In this document: piece by piece, positions 24,301-34,129 of the stretch
Numbering within the stretch: position 1 is the stretch's first letter
How the letters are laid out: the number at the start of each line of letters is the position of its first letter
NCBI GenBank assembly: GCA_010093485.1
Contig: MU001492.1
Span: 584,228-648,227 of the forward strand
Direction of reading: 5' to 3'
Origin: Karstenula rhodostoma CBS 690.94
Lineage: Eukaryota > Ascomycota > Dothideomycetes > Pleosporales > Didymosphaeriaceae
Length of the DNA stretch: 64,000 bases
Translations under genes and position numbers: made by a program
The notes under the pieces: model-generated
What the model was told of the DNA's origin: nothing
Seen by the model: the letters and a program-made list of their open reading frames with translations, nothing else
The model's database searches: none

Positions 24301-24753
24301 GAACTGGAATGGTAGGGGATCACTTTGCAATGTGAGTTGGTTGCCAGATAAGGTTACTGATTGGCCATTCTTACTCACTATCCACAACCCAGATTCACAA
24401 CGACCTTTGACCTTCCATTCTCCTCCTCAAGGAATCGGCGAACTACTTGCTCGATTGCGTGCATTCGCAGCCAGTAGCCGCGGTTGATAAGAGGATTTCT
24501 TCGGATGAATTTTGTAGTAAAAGGTTCGTAGAAGTCCGGTTCGTCTGGCATGTACAATTTGCAGACACTTCGTTTTGAGACAATGCTACTATCATTTGTC
24601 TGCTAGCATTCAGCTTCCAGAGTTCAATCCGTGGACACTGGGCATGTGACTCACGTTCATGATAGCATCGTCAATCCTCTCTTGCTTGGATCGGGCACCA
24701 CCACCCGACTTCCTGGTGGCCTTTTGCGGTTGCATCTTTGGTTTTGACGGCAT
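21333..24753 (-). CDS. TYW4: tRNA wybutosine-synthesizing protein 4 (LCMT + kelch + JmjC)
   Basis: TYW4 (Ppm2/LCMT2) performs the last steps of wybutosine formation at G37 of tRNA-Phe: SAM-dependent methylation and methoxycarbonylation. Exons: 24655..24753, 24379..24599, 23958..24322, 23645..23906, 21837..23595, 21333..21782. The product is 1051 aa. The LCMT-type methyltransferase comprises about residues 30-320, with SSIVSKRSV, NPLINRGYWLRMHA and the SAM loop VNLGCG at 101-106. A kelch-type propeller follows, with repeated GG turns such as DTVAFHGG, AVLIFGGRNSDG and HLLLIGG. The C-terminal JmjC domain has the iron ligands HYD (His892, Asp894) and a distal His965 in MWSHTAV, so the metal site looks intact. 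All five introns have sound splice signals. It is divergent from the ATG18 gene. Confidence 0.92.
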
Positions 24754-25171
24754 CGCAATCTGCCCAGGTCAACGTGTCGGATTGAACTTGATGGTGAATT
24801 TCGACAAATTCGCCTGTGGCCGAATGCGGCTAGATGGCGGCTTCCAAGCGGGGCGTGATCCTTGCGCAGGCATGTGCTAGTGCCGCTGGTTCGCCGTTCT
24901 GGTGAGCTTCGAGGTCACCGGCAGCGAAGGCAGAAGCGTCGCGTATCCTGGAATACAGTGCGCGCGCTCCTTGTCACACCGGCACACATGTCACCCTCGT
25001 CGCCGCGACCCTCTCCCCAACGACTACGCACCGCGCGATAGCCCGCACCAACACCAACACCAGCACCAGCACCCGACCCCGCGGGCGGCCCAAGCTCCCA
25101 CCGGAGCTCTACCAAGACAGCAGCCTCTCTGCAGGCTCCCACCGCATCCGCAGCGAGCGCCCGCGGTCGCC
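24754..25171. promoter_or_regulatory. Shared upstream region of TYW4 and ATG18
   Basis: A 418-bp gap between divergent start codons. It contains a CA-rich trinucleotide tract (CAACAC and CAGCAC units, about 25048-25078) in the ATG18 leader. No TATA box was identified. Confidence 0.4.
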
Positions 25172-26676
25172 ATGACGTCCATGAACTTTGTCACGTTCAA
25201 CCAGGATCATACCCAGCTGGGTGTTGGTGAGCGACAGCCCCTACAGGCGTCCCAACAAGATGCGGATTGCTCACGACCATGTCAGGTACCACCAAGGGCT
25301 ACCGCATCTATGCGACCGATTCCTTCTACAAGACGTCCGAGTCGCGCGAGGGCGATGTCTCGAGTCTGGAGATGCTCTTCTCGACGTCACTGGTCGCACT
25401 CACGCTTTCGCCGCGCATCCTCCGAGTCCACAACATCAAGGCAGGTTCCGCTCCATGCGAGAACGGCACGCTTATTGACACGTACCAGCGTCACTCGACC
25501 ATATGCGAAATGACCTTCCGCACTGCCATCCTCGCAATACGCCTTAACAGGAAACGGCTTGTCGTCGTGCTGGAGACGGAGCTCTACATCTATGATATCG
25601 GCAACTTGGAGCTGATCAAGACTGAGCCCACGTCGCCGAATCCGAATGGTATGCACCATCTACACTCTGCATTCCTGCAACATCTAACCAAGTAGCTATC
25701 TGCGCCCTCTCGCCGTCCTCCGAGAACAACTACATCGCCTTCCCGACACCCTCACCCGCACCGCCCGCTCCGTTCCAGCCGCCCTCTCATGCTCCGCCTA
25801 AACCCGAACACACTGCGCCAGAGAGGGGAGAGGTTCTTGTATACGATGCGACCAAGCTGGAACCCGTCAACGTCATACAGGCGCATAATTCACCACTCTC
25901 TTGCATCGCCATGAACAGCGAAGGTACATTGTTGGCAACAGCGTCTGAGAAAGGAACTATAATACGAGTCTTCTCGGTGCCCGGTGGTGAGAAGTTGTAC
26001 CAGTTCCGACGTGGCTCCATACCATCACGCATCTACAGCATGTCGTTCAACTCTGCCTCGACGCTGCTCTGCGTATCCTCCGCTTCCGACACTGTGCACA
26101 TCTTCAAGCTGGGCGTACCTCACAAGAACAGGAGCAGCAGTATCTCTTCAGGATCTGGTAAACCAGCATCATCGCGAGGCCGCAGCAGCAGCCGGGCCAG
26201 CGAGGAGCCAGCAGAAGTGTACGCCAGGGAGGATGGCAGCACAGCGGAGGCTTCCGAACCCGATCGCAAACCCCTGAATCCCACCTTCGCAAGCTTGTTG
26301 CGGCGAACGTCCCAGACGGTCGGAAAGTCCGTCTTTGCGACTGTGGGTGGATACCTCCCGAGTGCAGTGTCCGAAATGTGGGAGCCGTCGCGCGACTTCG
26401 CTTGGGTCAAGATACCACGCAACGCCAACAGCTCTTCCACCGGCCCTGTAAAGTCCGTGGTGGCCATGCGGAATGACGGGCCTCAGATTATGGTGGTCAC
26501 GAGCGACGGTACCTACTACATCTTCAACATCGATCTGGAGAAGGGGGGCGAGGGCACGTTGTTCAAGCGGTACAAGTAGGTCTAGTTCATTGAACGTTCC
26601 CATCGCACTGGCTAACAAACACAGCATCATCGAACCTAATGAGCTCACAGGCAGCTCGCATGAAATGCCAGACTAA
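25172..26676 (+). CDS. atg18: PROPPIN WD-repeat autophagy protein, Atg18-like
   Basis: Atg18 binds PI3P/PI(3,5)P2 on autophagic and vacuolar membranes and works with Atg2 in autophagosome growth. Exons are 25172..25226, 25286..25648, 25696..26575 and 26625..26676; the product is 449 aa. The N-terminus [20 protein letters not shown] is typical of the family. The blades include [28 protein letters not shown] and [20 protein letters not shown]. The lipid-binding FRRG motif is present at residues 243-246. A disordered Ser/Arg-rich insert (about 280-320, [11 protein letters not shown]) interrupts the propeller, as in fungal Atg18, followed by FAWVKIP and [17 protein letters not shown]. The Pro-rich loop [14 protein letters not shown] is characteristic of filamentous fungi. 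Introns are 47-59 bp. Confidence 0.93.
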
Positions 26677-27090
26677 CCGTTAACCTCTTCGCTGCGCTCC
26701 ACTTTGCATGGTCTTGCATAGCTTCGTGTTCTTTTGCATTGCATATTGGCGTTTTTGAAATGGGGGCCCTGGCTGAGGCTTCCTATATCCCACGAGTGAC
26801 TCTACTCCCGTATATGCTATACATTCTATTACTTAGTATTAGACGAGGTGCGAGAGCGATTATCACTCGTAAGCGTGAGCCACCTTATATAGTGAGGTAA
26901 TACATCGTCTTTATGACCAGAAATCTTGCCTTTAAGAGTTCCTTACTTACTGTAAAGGAATTAAAAAAGAAAACGCCGTGATGTATACTTTCTCAGTGAG
27001 CGATAGATATCGCGCTAAGGCCCTTCGCGCTAGCTATCACGTGAGTGACCCACACATCTGTTCAAAATTGCAGCGGAACCTTCACACCGC
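26677..27090. other. AT-richer intergenic stretch between ATG18 and 5S rRNA
   Basis: This holds the 3' flank of ATG18 and then an AT-richer segment (about 26780-26990) without coding frames. An imperfect inverted arrangement around GCGCTAAGGCCCTTCGCGC lies near 27012-27030. No gene is supported. Confidence 0.4.
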
Positions 27091-27100
27091 AAAAAGAAAA
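27091..27100 (-). terminator. RNA polymerase III terminator of the 5S gene
   Basis: On the minus strand the 5S sequence is followed at once by TTTTCTTTTT, the usual T-run termination signal for polymerase III. Confidence 0.8.
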
Positions 27101-27101
27101 C

Positions 27102-27220
27102 ACATACAACAGCGGGGATTCGCTGCTGGTCACCCACGCAACTACTGATCCGCCGGTACACTGCTTATATATGGCTGAGCGGACGGGAAGCCTAGTTTTC
27201 AGTGTCCTATGGTCGTATGT
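27102..27220 (-). rRNA. 5S ribosomal RNA (single dispersed copy)
   Basis: This 119-nt sequence matches fungal 5S rRNA from end to end. It begins ACATACGACCATAGG and ends CGCTGTTGTATGT, which form helix I. The internal-control core is kept (GCTTCCCGTCCGCTCAGCC, then AGTAGTTGCGTGGGTGACC and CAGCGAATCCC). In helix II, ACACTG on the 5' side is matched by CAGTGT on the 3' side; both differ from the commoner GTGTG/CACAC pairing. The changes are therefore compensatory and the RNA should fold. A TATA-like element lies at -31 to -24 and a T-run follows the 3' end. It is a lone copy outside the rDNA, as in many filamentous fungi. It should be active on sequence grounds. Confidence 0.93.
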
Positions 27221-27243
27221 AAAGGAAAAAGCACATTTCATAG

Positions 27244-27251
27244 TATCTATA
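27244..27251 (-). promoter_or_regulatory. TATA-like element upstream of 5S rRNA
   Basis: TATAGATA on the minus strand sits 24-31 bases before the first base of the 5S gene. Dispersed 5S genes in filamentous ascomycetes commonly carry a TATA element near -29; its role here is inferred. Confidence 0.6.
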
Positions 27252-27416
27252 CTCACGCAACAAAGCATACTTCCCGTGATCTCGAGCCCACCTGTCCTAT
27301 AGAACTTAGCTGAGAACCCAGTAGCCTCATTACCAGAGAAGCCTCTGTAGTAAGAACTCACGATATAGACGCCTTATCATTCCGACCCTAAGCCCGTGTC
27401 TTGGTGATTCAGGTCA

Positions 27417-27812
27417 TCAGATGTACTTTCCAGAAGTCATGCCCAGTAGACCCCAAAGCGCGACTACACCCTGATACGTCGCACGCATCTTAGCAGAACC
27501 AGGGGATCCATCTTTAGCGCAGACTAAGCCATCCACCACCGCCATCCATCCAATACAAGCAAGTAGGGTGTCCATGGCTTCTAGGTAACCGGCTAAGTAG
27601 ATACTCCAAATAGCAAGACCAATGGTAGTAACGCGGGAACCTTCAATCCGGATAAGTGGCCACGCAGCCTCCGAAGAAGCGATCCTCTGAGAGAGGCCAT
27701 AAGTAAGGATAGCCTGTTCGGGGCCGTGGGTCCAGGCCATAGTACCACCAACAGTCCAGATGCTGGCGAGCAGGAGGGGTGGAATATGCCTGAGGGCGAA
27801 ATGCTCGAGCAT
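27417..27812 (-). CDS. Small DUF4267-type membrane protein
   Basis: A single coding exon of 131 aa with four likely membrane spans: IPPLLLASIWTVGGTMAW, TTIGLAIWSIYLAGYL, LLACIGWMAVVDGLVCA and VVALWGLLGMTSG. The order and the pattern GSRVTTIGLAIW...GW..VVDG resemble the fungal DUF4267 family of unknown function. Directly upstream of the Met the minus strand reads CCACTAAC ... TTCTTGTAG, a good branch point and acceptor. The gene therefore probably has an intron in its 5' leader, or a short extra exon. Function is unknown. Confidence 0.75.
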   Translation of the reverse strand: MLEHFALRHIPPLLLASIWTVGGTMAWTHGPEQAILTYGLSQRIASSEAAWPLIRIEGSRVTTIGLAIWSIYLAGYLEAMDTLLACIGWMAVVDGLVCAKDGSPGSAKMRATYQGVVALWGLLGMTSGKYI

Positions 27813-28212
27813 GGCTACAAGAAGTGATGCCCGTTAGTGGTGGCCTGGTGCGGTTGCTGGTGTTGTTTTTGGAGCTGGGGAAGGAGATGTGTGCGTATGA
27901 GCGGTGGAAGACAGGCTGTGTTGTGGAGTGATGTTCAAAAGCAGAAAGATGGCCGGGTGGGAAGGTGGGAAGGTGGTGCAACAGCTGCGCGGGGGCCGTT
28001 ACCAACGCTATTCTTGGCAAGGCAAACGCCGCATGTAAGCGTCCAGCTGATGAGTGCCGGAGAATTCAAGATAACTCACAGTTGCGGGGGTCTTTGAGCA
28101 GAACGACTCGTGATTTCGAGGGGGGCCAGTGCACATAGCGCCTCCACTCTATAAATTGCAGCCCTCGATGTTCACCCGCTGCCGCTGCAGTAGCGCAGGG
28201 CAGCTAGGGTGA

Positions 28213-28273
28213 TTATTTTGACACTTTAGCTCCCTAAAATAGGGCATTTCAGCCAACCAAAGTGTCAAAATAA
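28213..28273. mobile_element. 61-bp TA-flanked inverted-repeat element (mini-MITE or remnant)
   Basis: The two ends are perfect 15-bp inverted repeats: TTATTTTGACACTTT at 28213-28227 and its complement at 28259-28273. Read as TA plus a 12-bp terminal repeat TTTTGACACTTT, both outer flanks are TA, the target duplication of Tc1/mariner-type transposons. The 31-bp interior contains a second short palindrome, CCCTA..TAGGG (28232-28236 with 28240-28244). No coding sequence fits inside. It may be a very small non-autonomous element, an internal-deletion relic, or a regulatory hairpin. Confidence 0.6.
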
Positions 28274-29100
28274 GCGTAACTCATTGATATGACCAATAGG
28301 GAGGTACATAATTGGAATCAACAAGTCATGTATCGATAAACAGACCTCTGTTCCATGGAAAAGTGGCACAGGAACATGTGCAAAGCATAATAATACAAAG
28401 AATTCTTGGGGAGAGTCGAATGCGTCTCAACATTGCGTGGAATACATACTGAAGTAAACAATGAAGATTAGACAAAGAGAAACTCCTGTTCCTGAAAGCC
28501 TATCTTAGCCCAGGGTAATCTCCATAGGATCTGAGGCATTGGCCTCCCATATGTGCTTTTCAACTCACCCACATGCCTATTTATGTGCAATTCTATCTTA
28601 GTACTCGATCCAAAACACGTTACATCACTCACAGATTCCAGTTTCAGGTGGAAGAGAAGATTTACCGTTCCGTCGGCGTTGAGCGTGCCACGTCATTTTT
28701 TCAGAAAGTACGGGCGACATAGGTTTGAGTAAGTACAGCAAGCTGAACATCATATCCTAACCCCCCAACGACTTTCCATACCTGCCCCCTCCCCCATCGT
28801 TGCTTGAAATTGCTCACTATCGCACTATACTTCTATCCTTTTTCCACGTAGACTAGCTTTGGGATCCTTGTGATACTCGCGAGCCTGTACCGACATCTCG
28901 ACATCGAAATCTAGAGAAGTAATCACGTTTGCACTTTTTTTTTTTTTTTCCGCGCTGTAGACTAGATCGCTTCAGTTAACCATATAAATAAGACCTTCTC
29001 GTTCGAATACCTCCCACTCGAACGACGCCATCACATCTTTACCACCTCCACTTCCCATAGAAATCGCACATAGACCAATAACGACCCCCAAAACCATCTC
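28274..29100. other. Intergenic stretch with promoter-like end
   Basis: No gene is seen in this 0.8 kb. The last 200 bases look like a fungal promoter facing right: a run of about 15 T near 28936-28950, a TATAAATAAG element near 28983-28992, and a C/A-rich leader up to an ATG at 29101. Confidence 0.45.
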
Positions 29101-29463
29101 ATGTCATCTCAAAGCCATCCATCACCCGAAGTAAGCCTGAAAAATTCCGTCCAATTGTTGCATGACAAGGACGAAGCAGTAGTCTTTAAAGTTCGGTCCT
29201 TTTTGGAAAATCAGGCGCTGAGAGGCCGGTATCCCGGGATAGCAGACGCAGCACTAGGACCCCATCCCAATCTTTCAGCTAGCCGTAGAACGGCAACAGG
29301 AAGGAAAGCGGCTGTAGACGTTGCGCACGACGACTACACTCAACCCCGAACAGGATCCAGTCCAATCGCACTGCTGCTGATAGGAAACGGGAATTTGAAG
29401 AGAGTATCTTCATCATCTTCATGGTGTAATAATGTGCTATCTTGGACGATAAATTCTCATTAG
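29101..29463 (+). CDS. Small hypothetical ORF behind a promoter-like region
   Basis: A 120-codon frame follows directly on the TATA and C/A-rich leader described just upstream. The product is polar, has no signal peptide and no known motif. Its last 20 residues (SSSSSWCNNVLSWTINSH) look like read-through of non-coding DNA, so an intron could change the 3' part. I have no family match. The case rests only on position and the promoter-like upstream sequence. Confidence 0.3.
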   Translation: MSSQSHPSPEVSLKNSVQLLHDKDEAVVFKVRSFLENQALRGRYPGIADAALGPHPNLSASRRTATGRKAAVDVAHDDYTQPRTGSSPIALLLIGNGNLKRVSSSSSWCNNVLSWTINSH

Positions 29464-30120
29464 GACCGTGGCACTTTCAGCCATGAAGAATCCGAGTATT
29501 CGCAGTGTGCTTCGTAGAATATGATGCGATTAAACGAACAATCTGCCCTGGTGAGTTATTCTATAGTTCTGTTCAACAACATCAACAACACATCACTCAT
29601 CACATCACTTCATCCCACTCATCAGCAATCCCAACTCCATTCCTATATACCCATCCCATGCCTACCCGTTCCAAACGCCATGCCGTGCCCACCCAAGATC
29701 CGGACTAATACACATGCGGAAGAAGAGTTGCCAAAAGGCAAGCCGCTCGACCCTCGCCGCCGCCTCAGCTCTTTTCCCATGCACCCAGACGCGCAGATGC
29801 AACGACAAGATACGATACATAAAAGGCGAGCGAAAGAAAGAGAATACTAACATTAAGAGATGCGGGAGAAAAGACAAGTGAAACCCCAGGATATCCCATC
29901 CTTTGCGTCGAGCGTTCAGCCAGATGCTGACCGCCATCAGTCCAGCGTGGAAAGAGAGCCAGATCGCGGACGCCAGTGGCAGTGATCCCGTGTCGTGAAG
30001 ATCATCGTCGTGTCTGGCAAGCAGATCTGGTTCATATCGTTTCCGTGAATCGTAACATTACCGTATCATGATATCGTAAATCGTATTTTTAGTAGTGAAG
30101 GCCACATGTAGAGAAACATA
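29464..30120. other. Intergenic stretch, 0.66 kb
   Basis: This separates the small hypothetical frame from the 3' end of the minus-strand phosphatase gene. Short frames near 29505-29850 on plus and 29662-29937 on minus have no family resemblance. Confidence 0.4.
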
Positions 30121-32271
30121 TTACCTGGAGTAGGGTTTGTTCATCAGCGCGATCTCGCGCGCGACGGTCGCCCACTCCAGCTCGCGGCGAAGAGGCTCGT
30201 TGCGTCGCTGACGCTGGTACTCTTCCCACTTCAACAATTCGTACCTGTCCTGGTCAGCATTGCCTCAGAGATGTGCAGAGGCATGGCTTACGTGAATCGA
30301 AGATGGGGTTGAATAATGACGTTGAGACGCCTTGCCCGCACGAAGCAGTACGCTCGCGGAAATGAGAGACCCAGCTCTTTCATAACTTCGGCGATACATA
30401 TAGTAGCAGACCGAGAAACGCCGACACGGCAATGCACAAGGGTAGCTCCTCCGTCTTGCTTTCCTGCCTCTGCTTACAATTAGCCATCTGCATAGAAATC
30501 ATATCCGTTAGGACATACCGATGAATTGTAGACAGCGATCAAACTCGTCCCAAAGTGGATCGACGCCGTTATCTTGGACGCGATCGATCATCATCAAATT
30601 CTCGGTCGGCCAATCGATCTGCTCTTTGACGTCGTCCGGCCAGGTGAGAGCCTCTCCAACACTGAGGATGCGCGTTATGCCCAATTCACGAAGTAACTCG
30701 GGGTTATTTGCATGGCCAAGGTTGCCGAGATACATGTATGGAAGAATCCTGCTAGGCAAACTCCCGTCAATGCGCGGCAACCACCGGGGCTCCTGGATGT
30801 GGAAAGGGCTGTCTTGAAAACGTGGTGAGTCTTGCAGGATACGGGCCTGTATCTGAGTGAGAAGCGAAACATCGGTCGGGTAGGCGAAGAAATTGCGGCC
30901 TTTGTCCCGGTGTAATCGAATCCAAGCTTCATATGCAGCTACACCCTCAGCATACATGAAATAGGCTATGCCGAGTAATGACGTCTCCGTATACCCGTCT
31001 GTGCAGTGAATTAGGATTTTCTTCGGTGTTGCGGTGTCGTCCACCTCAACAGCCTCATCGGTCTCGCTCATCTTGCGTTTGGAGCGTCGCAGCTCAGACG
31101 GGTTAGCCATTTCGTACATCCACCTGCAAGTATCCATCAAACCATCCACCTCAGTGTGAGACCACGATGGTGGCATGATGCTTCCAGAAGATGGGAAATC
31201 CATCTGAAGTGGGCCTCGACGGTCCTTCTTCTCTAACATTGTACGTGCTTTCCTCAAGGTCGGCAAATCTGGGACATGGGCAATGTCGCTCGCCTCGATA
31301 AGTACATCATAGACTTGGTCAACACATGATGGGTCCAGAGCGGGATCCGGGGTCGGTCCAAGAAACACGTTATCAGATATCTCAGATGATTTCGACATTG
31401 CGCACATCTCGTACCGCTCCCAGTAGAAGAAGTCGACGACGTTACCCGTGATACCACCCTTGGAATCAATGGCGACCAGATGAGGATAGTGTTCCTGTAC
31501 CTGGTTGAAAGGGTCTGACAACATAAACGTATTAAATGAGCATCGAGGGAAGCCGTTCCTCGCTTCGTGTTGTCGCTGCGCTTTAGAAAGCCGCTTCGCG
31601 AGGGCAATGGTATCACTAGGGCTTGTCCTAGTGTCGCCGTACACAATGATGTCGGAGACCGTAGCTAGCTTGCAGGCTTGTATTTGAAAGTTGCGAACGG
31701 AAAAACCATCCTTGGGGTCACACTCAATAAACTTGGTGTCGCCTGGAGCCAGAAGTTCCTCTGGTGCAATGGCACCCTTCATCTTGGAAGCAGCAAGGTT
31801 TCCGCCAGTCTTGACGATTGTGAGACTTCGAAGGCACTGCGGCACCTTTCGAATGCTCTTCCGGCGATTGGTGAAGAAAGCCAATTGAATCTGGTTCTCT
31901 GCGTGCAGGCCGTGTAGCCATGGAAATACTTGCTCGGTATTGGGTAGCGGCTGCGTCGCCATGTGCTCCACTGCCTCTGCCAACCTCTGCGCACTAATGG
32001 TGAACATCGGAGGGTCTACCGAGTATTCGCAGCCATATTTTGTGGGTGGGAAGGTGATGGACGTGGTCTCGATCACGCTGTCCTTGGTGGGTGGTGATGC
32101 AGGAGGTGTTACCAAGCCGCGATCGGGCACAGGACCGGGTGGGCACACGGGAATGTGCTTGTTCGGGATGGCTTGGGGAGCACCCCGCGAGGACGTGTTG
32201 AGCGTCAAGTGCGGTGGGGGCGTAGAAGAGCGACCCGGCATGGGCGGTGCTCTCGCGACGACGGCTGCCAT
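30121..32271 (-). CDS. pps1: PPS1-type dual-specificity protein phosphatase
   Basis: A protein tyrosine/serine-threonine phosphatase of the fungal Pps1 family. Exons are 30519..32271, 30292..30469 and 30121..30244; the introns are 49 and 47 bp. The product is 684 aa. The C-terminal domain has the catalytic loop HCRVGVSRS with Cys598, preceded by MYLGNLGHANN and followed by ICIAEVMKELG and the family ending MNKPYSR. Near residue 423 a second loop-like motif, HCTDGYTETS, keeps His and Cys but has Glu where the phosphate-binding Arg should be. This suggests an inactive phosphatase-like module. The first 70 residues are Pro/Thr/Ser-rich. In yeast Pps1 is linked to S phase; the role here is inferred from the family. 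Confidence 0.88.
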
Positions 32272-34129
32272 GGTCGCGGACGGTGGCTGTCAGGTACAGG
32301 TGCAGTTGAAGGCACGCAACGTGACGGGCGGCGACCTGTCAAGGCAAGGACGGCGACGAGTGGCTAAGACGAACCTCTAGACGGAAGAAATGCACTAGAA
32401 TGCCGTCCAAAAGGGAGGCAAGTCCAATGGTGGAGCGTACAGAGAGAGTGAGGGCCAGGCAGGCGGATCGTCCGAATGGCAAGTGCGGGGTGAAAGTGTC
32501 ACAGAAGCGTGGAGAGAGGCCAGACGGCTGCTGGGAGGAGCAATTGACGAGTGTGGAGGACCCAACGAAGCAACAGAGGCGATGGCGTGCAGTTCACAGC
32601 CTTGTGGCTATCCGCATGCAAAGGTTGGCGATCGGAGGGTGAGGGGATCAGCGCACGCGAGCGAGGAAAGAGCACCCCGGGCGATGCCCTTGTGGCAGTC
32701 GCGGAGTTTAAAGTGCGGCGACGGCAGCTACGGCGGGCATGGTGATGGTGACAGTGAATGGGGGTGAAGTGAGAGTGAGGTGAGTTGATGAGTATGAAAG
32801 GGAGGATGAAGAAGAATCGAGGGGCGCAACGAGGTGGTGATACAGGTGGAATGCGGTGGAGTCTGGAGTGTGGACACTGCCTCGACCCCCGCCTGTGGCT
32901 ATCGGTCGGTCGCACCGCACCCTAGCTCGATGGATCAAGGCGCCGTTGAATAAGCCCGTCCGGTTCGAGGTGCATGCACGCTGCTGCAAGCCCCGACCGA
33001 CGGCGTCGTGCGGTTGGACCGACGCGTGCAGTTGGCCATGGTGGCTCATCAGCAAGGCCTCCAGTGCCCAGGGCCAGCGCTTCGGGCAGTGTGAAGGTGC
33101 TCTCGATAAACGGCCTGCTCCACCCCCTCCACCCCTCCACCCCTCCACCACCTCCACCTCCGCGCAGCCTTGGCGATTGCTTCCGCTTCGCTTTGATCGC
33201 AGCGAGGCCAGCGGGTCTTCCCCGCGGCACCGCACACCACACGGCCATATCATCCATCATCCATCCTCCATCCATCCCGAGCTGGCGAAGCCAAGCGCTG
33301 TATGGCTTCGGTCCGTCGCCGGGGCCCAGGCGGAACTGCATCCAGCCAGCGTCCAGCCAGCGTCCAGCCAGCATCGCCTTCCGAGAGTTGCTGCAGAACC
33401 CCACAGCACGCGCCAGCAAGCCAAAGCAGCCCATTCGCCACTCTCACCACCGAGATCCACCCAGAACCCCGCCCATCCTCACCACCGGCGCCGCACGCAA
33501 AGCTCCGACGACACATCACTTCCCAATCCCGCTCGCAATTTCATGTGCGAGCACCTCTGTTTCGAACGTGTGGCTTGCTTTGTCCAATTCCCTCCGAGGG
33601 CATGCATAGCCGACTGCCGTGAATGGGACTGCGCGGGCAGGGCCTGCGAACCATCACCACGTACACGTACGCTATGCGTGTTAGCTTTGGTGGGTACTCG
33701 CTATCAGTTTGTGGCGTCTGCGCTACGCGTATCTGTGAATATCTTCGCAGTAGTCCACGCCCGCCTGATGATGTATGTAGCTCGGCTCAACAATCACCTT
33801 GGGAACAAAAAGTGCCTTTGCTGATAGGGCTTGATTGGGACCCTCGTGGTGTACGTCGAGCATGCATATTTTAATCGAAGTCGACAGAAAGAGATGGGTG
33901 GTGACGTGTCTCATACATAAATTGCTACCCTGCATATCGTACACTCCGCTATCGATAGCGAGGCGTTCATGTCCTAATTGGCCATCTCGTTGAATGGCTT
34001 CCAAAAAAAACTCCCAACGCCCATGATATGTTTTCCGGATATCGAATGTGCTGTGCAAATGGAGTCTTGGAAATGAACCTGACATGACTCCACATCTTCG
34101 GAATAAACTCCACATGACGCTTCGTCTCC
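32272..34129. other. 1.9 kb GC-rich intergenic region upstream of pps1
   Basis: No gene is supported. Long open frames exist on both strands (for example 32856..33824 plus and 32708..33253 minus). They overlap one another, are dominated by Pro, Ser, Arg and Ala, and look like products of GC-rich composition. The stretch includes a C/T tract with CACCCCTC units near 33118-33160 and three tandem copies of an 11-mer (CCAGCCAGCGT) at 33342-33374. It probably holds the promoter and leader of pps1. Confidence 0.45.
33342..33374. repeat. Three tandem copies of an 11-bp unit
   Basis: The unit CCAGCCAGCGT is repeated at 33342-33352 and 33353-33363, with a third copy at 33364-33374 ending AT in place of GT. 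It lies in non-coding DNA upstream of pps1. No function is evident. Confidence 0.85.

Noticed and set aside
32856..33824. 322-codon open frame on the plus strand
   Set aside because: Composition is Pro/Ser/Arg/Ala/Cys-biased, there are equally open frames on the opposite strand, and no motif or spliced continuity is seen. It lies in the GC-rich leader region of pps1.
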